This document shows positions 45,721 to 57,696 of a DNA stretch of 64,000 nucleotides, piece by piece (positions within the stretch are counted from its first letter, which is position 1; every line of letters starts with the position of its first letter). The notes beneath the pieces were generated by a model. It saw nothing but the letters and a program-made list of their open reading frames with translations. It had not been told where the DNA came from and made no database searches. The DNA is taken from positions 192,164,031 through 192,228,030 of the forward strand of contig NC_088201.1 in the NCBI RefSeq assembly GCF_037126465.1. The letters are read 5' to 3'. Source of the stretch: Ornithodoros turicata (taxonomy: Eukaryota; Arthropoda; Arachnida; Ixodida; Argasidae). The position numbers and the translations under genes were made by a program.

Positions 45721-46374
45721 CGACTTGGGAGCTTCCGTAACATGTATACTCTCTCATTTCTTGGAAATGAGAGACACTCTGGCAGGGAGCGCCCACTACT
45801 TGTCGGCACTTTCTTCAAAATGACCTTCAGAAGGTGTGTAGACAGTAAATTACTTTCGAAAGGCCTCGGTAAAAAATGTACTGTCCATGTGTAATCGTAA
45901 GAGCATTCGCTACGTGTAGCACGCTTTCTATAATATTCTCTACAGACGATCTTTACTGTAAACAAACAATGAAAAAGTAGTTGACGTTGGCAATATATTG
46001 CTGAGGTAGTGGAAAATACAAATAAACGGCACACAAACTGCATATAACATCTGCCATTACATTTATGTTCAATGTTGGGACTTAGTTGCTATATCACAGA
46101 GGTTATTCACTTTCACCTAAACCTTTTTTTACCTTTTATGAGACGCGTACTTTTGGTGACTGTAGAAGGCAACATCTATAAACAAACATCTATAAACAAA
46201 AATGGCTCGTGAAAAATGGCTACAAAAATGGCTACTCCCATGGTTTAGCCGACATCAGATGTCTATACAGTGTCTTGCGGGACGAAATATTCCTAGAAAT
46301 CATATTAACTGTCACGCTGTCAAGGAATTATATATCAATTAAATTTCGAAGTAACCTACTATTTGACCAGTGAC

Positions 46375-46670
46375 ATGGCCAAAGGGTCAAGGCGTCCCAC
46401 TCGGTGGTGGTAGCCAAAGTAGTGCTGAGGACTGGGAGGTGGTGGGTTCGAAACCTAGCATCAGCTGCGCTGTGTAAGGTTTTCCCTAGGTTTTGCGGAG
46501 ACTTTCCAAACGAATGTCGGCACAGTTTTTCCTGAAGTCGGCCCAGGATGCCTACGAACCCCCCTGTCCCCCATTCCTTGCTGCTGTCCTCTCTCCATCT
46601 GTCCACATCTGCATGCCGCTGATAGCCACAGTTGCTTCGCGGCCCTAACACGGAATAATAAAAATCTAAC
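46375..46670 (+). mobile_element. tRNA-derived SINE (Ruka-like)
   Basis: The B box GTGGGTTCGAAACC (46442-46455) sits in a tRNA-like head. The body has GTGTAAGGTTTTCCCTAGGT, GAATGTCGGCACAGTTTTTC and CGGCCCAGGATGCC, shared with the copy at 35268. The tail is GGAATAATAAAAATCTAACC. It lies downstream of the caspase-like p10 exon on the opposite strand, probably in the gene's last intron or 3' flank. Confidence 0.78.
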
Positions 46671-46777
46671 CTACTCATTTTAAAACGCCATAAGAAGCAC
46701 ATCGAAGTGCAAGAAGAATGAGTCCAAGCATTGATATATTTTTGAAATTACATTTTGAGGACAGTGTCATAACTTAC

Positions 46778-46997
46778 CGGAGCCGCAAACAGTAAACTCT
46801 TCCTCAGAGTAGAATTAATGTTCGGCATCTGCTTGTGCACTTCCGCAGAGGAAACGGGAATGTCCTGCTCTGCTACATAATGGCAGACATGTGTCATCAT
46901 AGTCATGAAATCTGTCACATGGTGGTTTCTCTCCAAAATTTCACAGAGAGTCTGAATAAAATAGGATCCTTCAAGCGGGTGTCTGTACGAGAGCACA
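46778..46997 (-). CDS. Caspase-like p10 exon
   Basis: 220 bp between a TTTGCAG acceptor and a GTAAGT donor. It encodes VLSYRHPLEGSYFIQTLCEI, then HVTDFMTMMTHVCHYVAEQD and INSTLRKSLLFAAP. This is the small (p10) subunit: SYR carries the substrate-binding arginine of the SWRN-type motif, GSYFIQTLC is the conserved helix, and the final strand precedes the C-terminus. It exits in phase 2, so a short last exon should follow below 46778, which I did not find. Confidence 0.88.
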
Positions 46998-49900
46998 CCT
47001 GCAAAGTACCAGATGACATATCGAACCTCAAGTGTTTTAGTGGGAGAGCAAGATTTTTATGATCTGTGTATTGTGAAGGGAGCAAATAAACGACACTTGT
47101 GTGTGTGAGCGGAAGTTAGTATGTTCGTCGTCAAACAGCTCGAGCTATCGTCCTCGCCTCAACGGGATTGGTGTTCCTTGCAAGGCCTTCATTTACTGGG
47201 GCCTAAATAGCATAAGAGGTACTTGATGAAATGCATTTCACTTTATGAAATCAACAGCAACAACAACTTGACATGAATGGTGAGTCTCATCGCCAGAGGG
47301 GTACTCCACCCTGATCGTGATGTGCGGAATGAAATATGGAGCCCCTTCACAGTGGGGATTGAAGTCTAATAGAGTCCAGAAAGGCCAAAAGGGCTTTGAG
47401 CGCAGTGGGCTGGATTCGGCCAGGGACCAAGCAATTTTGATAGGGGATGAGGGGCGAGAGTCCAGCTGACTAAGAGGCTTTATGTTAGCTTGTACGCTAA
47501 TCAACTGTATTTTTGTCTTTTTTTATCTCATCATAGCATTCATAAAAAATATCACTGAAGACGAAACAATAAATTATTTAAAAGGCAAAAATTTGAAGCT
47601 CAATATAATCCTATGTATATGCCCATATTTTATAACATTTTGTTCCTGTGGCTTTGTTTGTATGTGGGGAGTGTAGCGGGGAGTTATGTTTCACATATGT
47701 GGTAAGGAAATAAAGGGTAGAGCTAAGAGGTTCTGCTCAGGTATATCTACATTTGTATTATGTAGTCGGTGCCCTGAGAGGCGCTGTACTAAACCTGTAG
47801 CTTCATTGAGGCGTGCCAAAACACATGATCACTGTCTGTATCCCCAGCACAATAACATTAGTCTTAGATTCTGAATAATAGCTCCGTAGCTGATTGACAT
47901 TCTATTATTTTTCCATTGTATTTGGTATCGTATTTTCCACGCTTCAAATAAATGCAATTACAATACCGGGGCATGTGGCGTAGAACACAAAGAAATCAGC
48001 ATATCTGGGAACCGTTCTTGTGAAGCTCCATGCGTCACTATCAACTGTACCATCATATTGAACGCCTGTGTCTTTCTCACCACCCCGGCAAGCCTGGAAA
48101 GAAAGCAGAATTCTGCATTACTGAAACAGAACAGCCAACATTCGATACTGCCAAGTCCTAAGCCTCCATTATTTTTCACTTTTCGGGGCGTACTAAAGGG
48201 TCCCTCACTAGAAAGTCGATTATGAATGCAAAAACTACTCCACATCCAAAAACGCATGTGTTAAAATCTTGCAGTTTCTGTAAAATCTAATTTTAAACAC
48301 CGGAGTTCGTTGGTCTGCTAGCGTCACATGGAGGAACCGTGCAATATACAGGAAACTCGTCTGCCGATATGCATTGCGTGACACCAAACGCCCAGCCAAT
48401 CACAGTTCAGGGTGCCGTCTGAATGTATCACGTGATCATGCAACACTTACAGCATGAGTTATCTGCATGAAATGACATTTCTAAGTAAAAACGTTGGTAT
48501 TACAACATGTAAAAGAAGAAGCACATGGTACTCGGCACCTGCCTTATGATTTGTGACTACGCTAATCCAACAAGCCCCTGAATGAAAAGTGGAAGTGCGA
48601 ATTACGACGAGCTTGGCATCCAGCGCGCTGTTTCATTGAACTTTGCATTGAAGTTGGTGTGAGCATTTCCGAGCTTGTCTTCCACAAGTCCTTCTGAACA
48701 ATCGACTGAATCATGATGGGAATATACAGCCCGACTTCTCCCGAAGTGCCCTGCCACTGTACCCACTAAAAACAACGTGGCGGTGATGGCGAAAGAAAAC
48801 AGTTTTCTGAGTCTAGAACCAAAATTTCACCTTCGTTATACAAGGAGTATTCCTGGGAACGAATTTAAACGGAGCTGCCCCACGGAGACACAGCGAGCGA
48901 CTTGACGAAGCCACGGCAGTCCTCCTGAGGTACCCGGGGACACGGCTGTAGAACATGTACCACTGCGCAAAACTACAACGCTGTAAGCTTATTGGCCCAG
49001 ACTGTGTGTGCGCTCCGATTGGTCGACAATGTTTTCAAATCGCATTTTGTACACGCGCATGTGCGTGCAGCAGCCCTGCGTCACGGCGGCCGTTTCAGCA
49101 TAATCCCGAAATAGCATGTCTCGGCTTCATGTAGAATATGCACCCGTCGGGACTGATAAAGGTTAGGTCACAAGAGCCTTTTCTGTATTTTGCATGTTGG
49201 GAAGTGGGTCAGTTCATGTAGAATATGCACCCGTCGGGACTGATAAAGCTTAGGTCACAAGGGCCTTTCACGCATTTCGCACGTTGGGGAGTGGGTCAGT
49301 TCATGTAGAATATGCACCCGTCGGGACTGATAACGGTTAGGTCACAAGAGCCTTTTACGTATTTTGCATGTTGGGGGTGGGTCAGTTCATGTAGAATATG
49401 CACCCGCCGGGACTGATAAAGGTTACGTCACAAGAGCTCTTTACGTATTTTGCACGTTTGGGAGTGGGTCAGTACACTTGGAATATGCACCCGCTGGGAC
49501 TGATAAAGGTTAGGTCACAAGAGCCTTTTACGTATTTCGCACGTTGGAGAGTGGGTCAGTACATTTGGAATATGCACCCGCTGGGACTGATAAAGGTTGG
49601 GTCACAAGAGCTCTTTACGTATTTTGCCCGTTTGGGGGTGGGTCAGTCCATTTGGAATATGCACCTGCCGGGACTGATAAAGGTTAGGTCACAAGAGCTC
49701 TTTACGTATTTTGCACGTTTGGGAGTGGGTCAGTACAATTGGAATATGCACCCGCTGGGACTGATAAAGGTTAGGTCACAAGAGCCTTTTACGTATTTCG
49801 CACGTTGGAGAGTGGGTCAGTACATTTGGAATATGCACCCGCTGGGACTGATAAAGGTTGGGTCACAAGTGCCTTTTACGTATCTTGCACGTTGGGGTGG

Positions 49901-52900
49901 GTCAGTTCATGTAGAATATGCACCCGCCGGGACTGATAAAGGTTACGTCACAAGAGCTCTTTACGTATTTTGCACGTTTGGGAGTGGGTCAGTACACTTG
50001 GAATATGCACCCGCTGGGACTGATAAAGGTTAGGTCACAAGAGCCTTTTACGTATTTCGCACGTTTGGGAGTGGGTCAGTACACTTGGAATATGCACCCA
50101 CTGGGACTGATAAAGGTTAGGTCACAAGAGCCTTTTACTTATTTCGCACGTTGGAGAGTGGGTCAGTACATTTGGAATATGCACCCGCTGGGACTGATAA
50201 AGGTTGGGTCACAAGTGCCTTTTACGTATCTTGCACGTTGGGGTGGGTCAGTTCATGTAGAATATGCACCCGCCAAGACTGATAAAGGTTAGGTCACAAG
50301 AGCCTTTCACGTATTTTACACGTTGGGGAGCGGGTCAGTTCATGTAGAATATGCACCCGTCGGGACTGATAAAGCTTAGGTCACAAGGGCCTTTCACGCA
50401 TTTCGCACGTTGGGGAGTGGGTCAGTTCATGTAGAATATGCACCCGTCGGGACTGATAACGGTTAGGTCACAAGAGCCTTTTACGTAATTTGCATGTTGG
50501 GGGGTGGGTCAGTCCATTTGGAATATGCACCCTCCGGGACTGATAAAGGTTAGGTCACAAGAGCCTTTTACGTATTTTGCACGTTGGGGGTGGGTCAGTT
50601 CATGTAGAATATGCACCCGTCGTGACTGATAAAGGTTAGGTCAGAAAACCTTTTTACGTATTTCGCACGTTGTGGAGTGGGTCAGTCCATTTGGAATATG
50701 CACCCGCCGGGACTGGTAAAGGTTAGGTCACAAGAGCCTTTTACGTATTTTGCACGTTGGGGAGTGGGTCAGTCCGTATGGAATATGCACCCGCCGTGAC
50801 TGATAAAGGTTAGGTCACAAGAGCCTTTTACGTATTTTGCACGTTGGGGGTGGGTCAGTTCATGCAGAATATGCACCCGCCGGGACTGATAAAGCTTAGG
50901 TCACAAGAGCCTTTTACGTATTTCGCACGTTGGAGAGTGGGTCAGTACATTTGGAATATGCACCTGCTGGGACTGATAAAGGTTGGGTCACAAGAGCTCT
51001 TTACGTATTTTGCCCGTTTGGGGGTGGGTCAGTCCATTTGGAATATGCACCCGCCGGGACTGATAAAGGTTAGGTCACAAGAGCTCTTTACGTATTTTGC
51101 ACGTTTGGGAGTGGGTCAGTACACTTGGAATATGCACCCACTGGGACTGATAAAGGTTAGGTCACAAGAGCCTTTTACTTATTTCGCACGTTGGAGAGTG
51201 GGTCAGTACATTTGGAATATGCACCCGCTGGGACTGATAAAGGTTGGGTCACAAGTGCCTTTTACGTATCTTGCACGTTGGGGTGGGTCAGTTCATGTAG
51301 AATATGCACCCGCCAAGACTGATAAAGGTTAGGTCACAAGAGCCTTTCACGTATTTTACACGTTGGGGAGCGGGTCAGTCCATTTGGAATCTGCACCTGC
51401 CGGAACTGATAAAGGTTAGGTCACAAGAGCCTTTTCTGTATTTTGCACGTTGGGAAGTGGGTCAGTTCATGTAGAATATGCACCCGTCGGGACTGATAAA
51501 GCTTAGGTCACAAGGGCCTTTCACGCATTTCGCACGTTGGGGAGTGGGTCAGTTCATGTAGAATATGCACCCGTCGGGACTGATAACGGTTAGGTCACAA
51601 GAGCCTTTTACGTATTTTGCATGTTGGGGGGTGGGTCAGTCCATTTGGAATATGCACCCGCCGGGACTGATAAAGGTTAGGTCACAAGAGCTCTTTACGT
51701 ATTTCGCACGTTTGGGAGTGGGTCAGTACACTTGGAATATGCACCCGCTGGGACTGATAAAGGTTAGGTCACAAGAGCCTTTTACGTATTTCGCACGTTG
51801 GAGAGTGGGTCAGTACATTTGGAATATGCACACGCTGGGACTGATAAAGGTTGGGTCACAAGTGCCTTTTACGTATCTTGCACGTTGGGGTGGGTCAGTT
51901 CATGTAGAATATGCACCCGCGAAGACTGATAAAGGTTAGGTCACAAGAGCCTTTCACGTATTTTACACGTTGGGGAGCGGGTCAGTCCATTTGGAATCTG
52001 CACCTGCCGGAACTGATAAAGGTTAGGTCACAAGAGCCTTTTACGTATTTTGCACGTTGGGGGTGGGTCAGTTCATGTAGAATATGCACCCGCCAGGACT
52101 GATAAAGGTTAGGTCACAAGAGCCTTTTACATATTTTGCACGTTGGGGAGCGGGTCAGTGCATTTGAAATATGCACCCCCGGAACTGATAAAGGTTAGGT
52201 CACAAGAGCCTTTTACATATTTTGCACGTTGGGGAGCGGGTCAGTGCATTTGGAATATGCACCCCCTGGAACTGATAAAGGTTAGGTCATAAGAGCCTTT
52301 TACGCATTTCGCACGTCGGAGAGTGGGCCAGTTCATGTAGAATATGCACCCGTCAGGACTCATAAAAGTTAGGTCACAAGAGCCTTTTACGTATTTTGCA
52401 CCTTGGGGTGGGTCAGTTCACGTAGAATATGCACCCGTCGGGACTGATAAAGGTTAGGTCAGAAAAGCCTTTTTCATATCTCGCACGTTAGGGAGTGGGT
52501 CAGTTCATGTAGAATATGCACCCGTCGGGACTGATAAAGGTTAGGTCACAAGAGCCTTTTACATATTTTGCACATTGGGGGTGGGTCAGCTCATGTAGAA
52601 TATGCACCTGTTGGGATTGATAAAGGTTAGGTCACAAGAGCCTTTTACGCATTTCGCACGTTGGGGAGTGGGTCAGTTCATGTAGAATATGCACCCCTCG
52701 GGACTGATAAAGGTTAGGTCACAAGAGCCTTTCACGTATTTTGTACGTTGGGGGGTGGGTCAGTTCATGTAGAATATGCACCCGTCGGGACTGATAAAGG
52801 TTAGGTCAGAAAAGCCTTTTACGTATTTCGCACGTTGGGGAGTGGGTCAGTCCATTTGGAATATGCACCCTCCGGGACTGATAAAGGTTAGGTCACAGGA

Positions 52901-55900
52901 GCCTTTTACGTATTTTGCACGTTTGGGAGTGCGTCAGTCCATTTGGAATATGCACCCGCCGGAACTGATAAAGGTTAGGTCACAAGAGCTCTTTACGTAT
53001 TTTGCACGTTGGGGAGTGGGTCAGTCCATTTGGAATATGCACCCGCCGGGACTGATAAAGGTTAGGTCACAAGAGCTCTTTACGTATTTTGCACGTTTGG
53101 GGTGGGTCATTCCATTTGGAATATGCACCCGTCAGGACTGATAAAGGTTAGGTCACAAGAGCCTTTTACATATTTTGCACGTTGGGGAGTGGGTCAGTCC
53201 ATTTGGAATATGCACACGCCGGGACTGATAAAGGTTCGGTCACAAGAGCCTTTTACATATTTTGCACGTTGGGGAGTGGGTCAGTACATTTGGAATATGC
53301 ACCCGCTGGGACTGATAAAGGTTAGGTCACAAGAGCCTTTTACGTATTTCGCACGTTGGAGAGTGGGTCAGTACATTTGGAATATGCACCCGCTGGGACT
53401 GATAAAGGTTAGGTCACAAGTGCCTTTTACGTATTTTGCACGTTGGGGGGGTCAGTTCATGTAGAATATGCACCCACCAGGACTGATAAAGGTTAGGTCA
53501 CAAGAGCCTTTCACGTATTTTACACGTTGGGGAGCGGGTCCGTCCATTTGGAATATGCACCCTCCGGGACTGATAAAGGTTAGGTCACAAGAGCCTTTTA
53601 CGTATTTTGCACGTTGGGGGTGGGTCAGTTCATGCAGAATATGCACCCGCCGGGACTGATAAAGCTTAGGTCACAAGAGCCTTTTACGTATTTCGCACGT
53701 TGTGGGGTGGGTCAGTACATTTGAAATATGTACCCGCTGGGACTGATAAAGGTTAGGTCACAAGAGCCTTTTACGCATTTCGCACGTTGGGGAGTGGGTC
53801 AGTTCATGTAGAATATGCACCCCTCGGGACTGATAAAGGTTAGGTCACAAGAGCCTTTCACGTATTTTGTACGTTGGGGGTGGGTCAGTTCATGTAGAAT
53901 ATGCACCTGTCGGGACTGATAAAGGTTAGCTCAGAAAAGCCTTTTACGTATTTCACAGGTTGGGGAGTGGGTCAGTCCATTTGGAATATGCACCCGCTGG
54001 GACTGATAAAGGTTACGTCACAAGGGCCTTTTATGTATTTCGCACGTTGGGGAGTGGGTCAGTTCAAGGCGAACTACACAACTGGCTCGTCTTTACCGAT
54101 CAAGTTGAACCCAAAATACAGCTTTAGATGTACTAGTGACAAAGCACTGTTGTAGAACAGTCCACAATAGTTTTCAGCGCAGTGCACTGATGAGATGGGG
54201 CTGACGATGGTGTAGTAATTTTCGTGTTCACGAAATGATTCCGACGATTCCGAATACACAGAAGCACATGTGAGCTTGCCATAAATTTATTCATGAATTC
54301 GTTGGGTCATCCGCAAGCCATACCACTCCATTGCTTTCTCAATAGGTCAGTGACTGTTTTTCAAATTCATGTAGAAGGTCTGCGCAATCAGTTACTGTTT
54401 TTTCTTCTCTCTCTCTCTTTTTCATTTCTCGGCAGTTCCACAACCGGTGGCGGAAGCATTTCATGTGTTTGTGTGTCTATGTTGAATGAAATCGTCGCTG
54501 TGTCTGCTATCACTCGCACAAATAACAGATAACACGCTGACGCTGTTCGCAAGGGGAAAAGGCAATCTAGAGGGCAAAGGTAAAACAACAAAGCAAGAGG
54601 AAAAGAGTGACTTGTAATCCCTTCCACTGATGTGGTGGATCTGTCACGTAATGTAACATGCAACCGTCTGCACCAGTAGTAGGTTCAGGTGGCGCCGTTC
54701 CAGGCGCTGTACCAGGAGCCTCCGCAGTAAACACTAGGTTATCAATTAGATCCTTCTGTGCTCCATCTGTCGGGCGAAATTGGCAAAGTGCGGAGGGTGT
54801 TACACCGCCGTAAGAGTTTAGTACACATGCGGACACTTGGTCTTCTCCGTGTGAACGGCGCCTGATGTTCTCTGCTATGATTTTGTGAACGTGAAGATAT
54901 ATTTAGACAGGATGGTGCATAATATAATATATGTGTGAAGCAGTAATCTCAGGCCATTCTTCACGAGATGTATCTTTCGAGTGCCTCCACTGCCGGTTGT
55001 CGCGACGAAATACGGATCGCTCTGGAAATATCTTGATTTCGAACGGAAGGGCTCGCAGAGGAGTAATTTTGGTGTGGAATGCTCCTGCCAGACATATTTA
55101 CTTTAATTACAGAAGAATTGTTCCTTAAACAGTCCTAGCGATATCTACGTAACTCGTCCCCCCCCCCGACACCTAATTTCTGTATCGTCGCTAAGTTCGA
55201 CTTCCAACGTCAATGAGAACACGTTTGCAATTGATTCATCGCAGGCAAAGAATACAATGAACATGAAAACTCGTAGGTTTATGTCGCGAAACCACTAATC
55301 AAATCACGGTGGTAGTGGTGGTGGAAGTGCTAATGAAACAACAGCAGGTGCACTCTTAAAAATGAGTTTCACCGCATAGCACGCTCCTAGCCAACCATCA
55401 TCTCGAATGATATTGTTATCTGCCCTGATTTGTTGAAAACTGGAGGCGTACGCCTTTTTTGTGACAATTATGCTGTTCATAATTGTCACAAAAAAGGCGT
55501 ACGCCTCCCGTTTTCAACAAATCAGGGCAGATAACGATATCACTCGAGATAATGGTTGGCTAGGAGCGTGCTGTGCGGTGAAGTTCATTTTTAAGAGTGT
55601 GTGGCAATGAAACAACAGATGTCTGGTAAATATGACATTCGTTGAGATTGAGGGAAAACAACGATGATCAAGAAGCAACAGGACGAGTTCGTCCTTGTCT
55701 TCCCTCAGTCTCAAGGAATGTCATCTCCAGATTCTCACTAGCTCACTTACATCCTACTTTTATGTTCAGCAAATGTGATTGCTTCAGTAGGATGAGCAGC
55801 TTTGCCACTGTAGTCAGCCTGCGGATCAATCTTAACTACACATGAGCTTATTGAAATTTCGACTAGAAATACGAACGCTCTCTCGCTTGAGGCACGGGAA

Positions 55901-57696
55901 ATCGTGAAACAAAAAAGAACAATGCTCTGAGGAATAAATTAGAGTTAGTCGTGTGCTAATGTAATTTAGAGTGATATGATCGTAACTCTTACCTGAATGA
56001 AAAACAGTTTAGGTTTATTGGTCAGGCCTTTACAGTTCGTCGGGTCGAACTGTCCATACACGTCGGATAGTTGAATTTGTTGGTTGTCTGAACAACATAT
56101 GATATCATCTCTTCCATGGCTCAACACAAACAAGCAGAGGCAACATGAGCGTGAATGATCCTCGCCAGCCACTGTAGGAATCATGGGACCAGCAAAAAAA
56201 AAAGAATTAAGGGATGCAAAACGAGAAAATGAAACAAAAATACTTACACTTTTTAAGAGTTTCTAGCATCGCCTCTTTTTCGAGGTTTTCATGGACGTCA
56301 ACATCAAATCCAAGCTTTTCTCCAAACACCTTTCTTATCCTCTCTTTGTCTTTTTCGGTTCCCTTTCGTTCATCCCCTCCAGCAAACTTCTGCAATAGAG
56401 CAACATTCTCACGCTTGTTGGAAGGTGGACAGGAGAGAACAGCGTCAAGTCAGGTACAAGACAAAGCTCAAGCTTCTACTATACGCCTCATACGTCTGGA
56501 TACCTACCTTGTAGCGAATACTTTAGGAGCTGTGACTTGGTTATTAGTTTTTTCATCACATATATCCGTATCCTACATACATAATTCTCTAATCGATTAC
56601 CAATACATTCACACTGACAGTGTTGGGTATTGTCATTACAGATCACGAAGCTGAAACATATATACAGCTTGAGACAAAAGTTCACGGAACAACCGGGAGT
56701 CATGTTTTGCCATTGAGGGTACACCCTAACAGCATACAACAGCCGAAATAGATACCGAACAGGCGGTCACCTGTTTCTTATTTAATACCTCCCTGATATC
56801 GAACACAGGGCCGCCCGGATGACCAAATACGCCCGTGCCGTATTCCGTATCCATGCATGAAACACGTGCATATATCGATGTTTACTAATGCAACTCCTCC
56901 GTCAACCACAATGGGTGGCACCAGTTTGACGACATTGTGTCTCATCTAAAATGTATTGTAGATGTGAGAGCGGCCGGCAATTTGCGCGCTTCGGAACGAC
57001 GGTTTTTGTTTTTTTTTTGTTTTTTTTCTGGTTATTACCATTGTAATTGTGAATGTAGTTTGCACTAGAGTGGGGTAAATCCTGCATGCGCTTCCTGTTT
57101 CCATGAAGAACGTGACATTGACTCGGAAAATTTCTGAGCTGAATTGGGAAAATTTGATTTCTCGTGAATTAAATTTGATAAGTGATCAGAAGTCATAACA
57201 AGATCGCTCCCAAGGTAAATAGCGTTGATACCATAGTGTTCCGAAAAGAAAATTTTCGAGCACGATTTCTTTTCACGTGAAGTGAAACATCCTGTGTATA
57301 CAGAAGTAACAATGAAAGATATATAATTGAAACCAAAAAGAAATGTAACAGACATCGGAAAGCATAGAGCAGATAAGAGAGGCCTGCCCCAAATTATCTG
57401 ATCTGTACACAATGATACTCTTTCTTTCTTTCTTTTTTCTTTTTTTTTTTTTTTTTTTGTATCGCACAGCACTCATATCTGGTAACTATTGCATGATAAA
57501 TGTCTCGTGGTGATGATGACTGACATTTTAGCAAAAAGTGAAATATCTCACCCAGAAGTTGAAGATGACACATTTTCTGCGCATTCTGGCTCCATTCCCA
57601 TATCCCATGTCGTACCACAAGACATCCAGCGGATATTGTTCGGGCATCGTAACGACATCAGAGTCTCTTTCTATCCCTCCTGAGTCCGCTACGTTG
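46778..57696 (-). CDS. Caspase-like protein gene (partial, five exons seen)
   Basis: Minus-strand exons in order: 57696-57552, 56389-56248, 56171-55993, 54869-54713 and 46997-46778. All have GT-AG sites and successive phases match (0, 1, 0, 1). Together they span the p20 start (KCVIFNFW), DERKGTEKDKERIRKVFG, VLSHGRDDIICCSDN with the catalytic His, KPKLFFIQ, the linker, LIDNLVFTAEAPG, and the p10 SYRHPLEGSYFIQTLCEIL. Caspases are cytoplasmic cysteine proteases in apoptosis and immunity. The usual QACxG cysteine motif should follow FIQ, but the next exon seen starts with NIRRRSHGED. Prodomain and final exons lie outside or were not recognised. Host gene identity is firm at family level; activity is doubtful. 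Confidence 0.85.
47236..47470 (-). pseudogene. I-group LINE 3' end fragment
   Basis: The minus strand ends with a (TTG)n-type tail (CAACAACAACTTG on + at 47255-47267). Upstream it encodes SPIKIAWSLAESSPLRSKPF and FWTLLDFNPHCEG, decayed counterparts of the terminal KLLGPW...ALLxFLD block of the LINE at 28950-29040. The shared 3' UTR phrase CTCTGGCGATGA supports the same family. It lies inside the large caspase-like intron. Confidence 0.6.
47958..48257 (-). pseudogene. LINE RT connection-domain fragment
   Basis: The minus frame reads MRFWMWSSFCIHNRLSSEG, then FSTPRKVKNNGGLGLGSIE and FCFLSRLAGVV. The W...GGLGL spacing resembles the region after the RT palm in L1-like LINEs. It is a fragment without flanking motifs, located in the large caspase-like intron. 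Confidence 0.45.
48260..49125. other. Intronic sequence without recognised features
   Basis: Lies between LINE debris and the minisatellite in the caspase-like intron. No ORF, RNA gene or repeat with definable ends was recognised. Confidence 0.5.
49126..54067. repeat. Minisatellite of ~87-bp units, about 57 copies
   Basis: The contiguous array has a unit containing TAGAATATGCACCCGTCGGG, GGACTGATAAAGGTTAGGTC and ACAAGAGCCTTTTACGTATT. The period is 86-87 bp. Indels in the G run before AGTGGGTCAG vary the length. Longer blocks are themselves repeated (for example 49399-49940, 50860-51340 and 51590-51950 share variant order), so there is higher-order structure. Because 87 equals 29 codons, open frames of 120-210 codons appear. 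They are not accepted as genes. The array sits in the intron between the linker and p10 exons of the caspase-like gene. Confidence 0.97.
54713..54869 (-). CDS. Caspase-like linker exon
   Basis: The donor G|GTACAG at 54712-54707 joins in phase with the p10 exon to give TAEAPG-VLSYRHP, equivalent to the STxPGxxSxR junction of caspases. Upstream in the exon are QFRPTDGAQKDLIDN and SACVLNSYGGVTPSA, a large/small subunit linker without an obvious DxxD processing site. The acceptor is weak. CAGAG (exon start 54869) keeps phase with the preceding exon, while a better AG|G at 54861 would require an extra unseen exon. Confidence 0.7.
55351..55602. mobile_element. Near-palindromic MITE
   Basis: Two ~117-bp arms are almost perfectly inverted around a centre at about 55477-55484 (TGCTGTTCAT). 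The outer ends are CACTCTTAAAAATGA on the left and its inverse on the right. The inner core contains GGAGGCGTACGCCTTTTT on both sides. There is no coding capacity. It lies in the caspase-like intron between the His-bearing exon and the linker exon. Flanking duplication is ambiguous (TG at most). Confidence 0.8.
55631..55727. repeat. ~97-bp imperfect hairpin
   Basis: ATGACATTCGTTGAGATTGA at about 55631 pairs with the inverse TCAGTCTCAAGGAATGTCAT at about 55707-55726. The loop is ~45 bp and contains the palindromic GGACGAGTTCGTCC. It could be a decayed small inverted-repeat element or a structured intronic RNA. Confidence 0.45.
55993..57696 (-). CDS. Caspase-like p20 exons
   Basis: Three exons. 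57696-57552 encodes DSGGIERDSDVVTMPEQY and the first p20 strand MRRKCVIFNFW. 56389-56248 encodes KFAGGDERKGTEKDKERI (R-x-GTxxD arginine site) and FGEKLGFDVDVHENLEKEAM. 56171-55993 encodes the catalytic-His region LCLFVLSHGRDD, SDVYGQFDPTNCKGL and KPKLFFIQ. Splicing at T|TG between the second and third gives LKKLAGEDHSRS in frame. No stops occur in the exons. Confidence 0.88.

Noticed and set aside
49398..51939. Long ORFs with a 29-residue repeat in the minisatellite
   Set aside because: The 87-bp period preserves any frame free of stops. Frames break at indels and the array lies in an intron on the strand opposite the gene.
49126..54067. Possible CRISPR-like or centromeric array
   Set aside because: Units are contiguous with no unique spacers, and the locus is eukaryotic and intronic. 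The local ~4.9-kb size fits a minisatellite.
55236..55250. Candidate AC-coding codons (GCC TGC GAT, minus strand) for the missing caspase cysteine
   Set aside because: It reads ACDE rather than ACxG and has no AG acceptor directly upstream on the minus strand.
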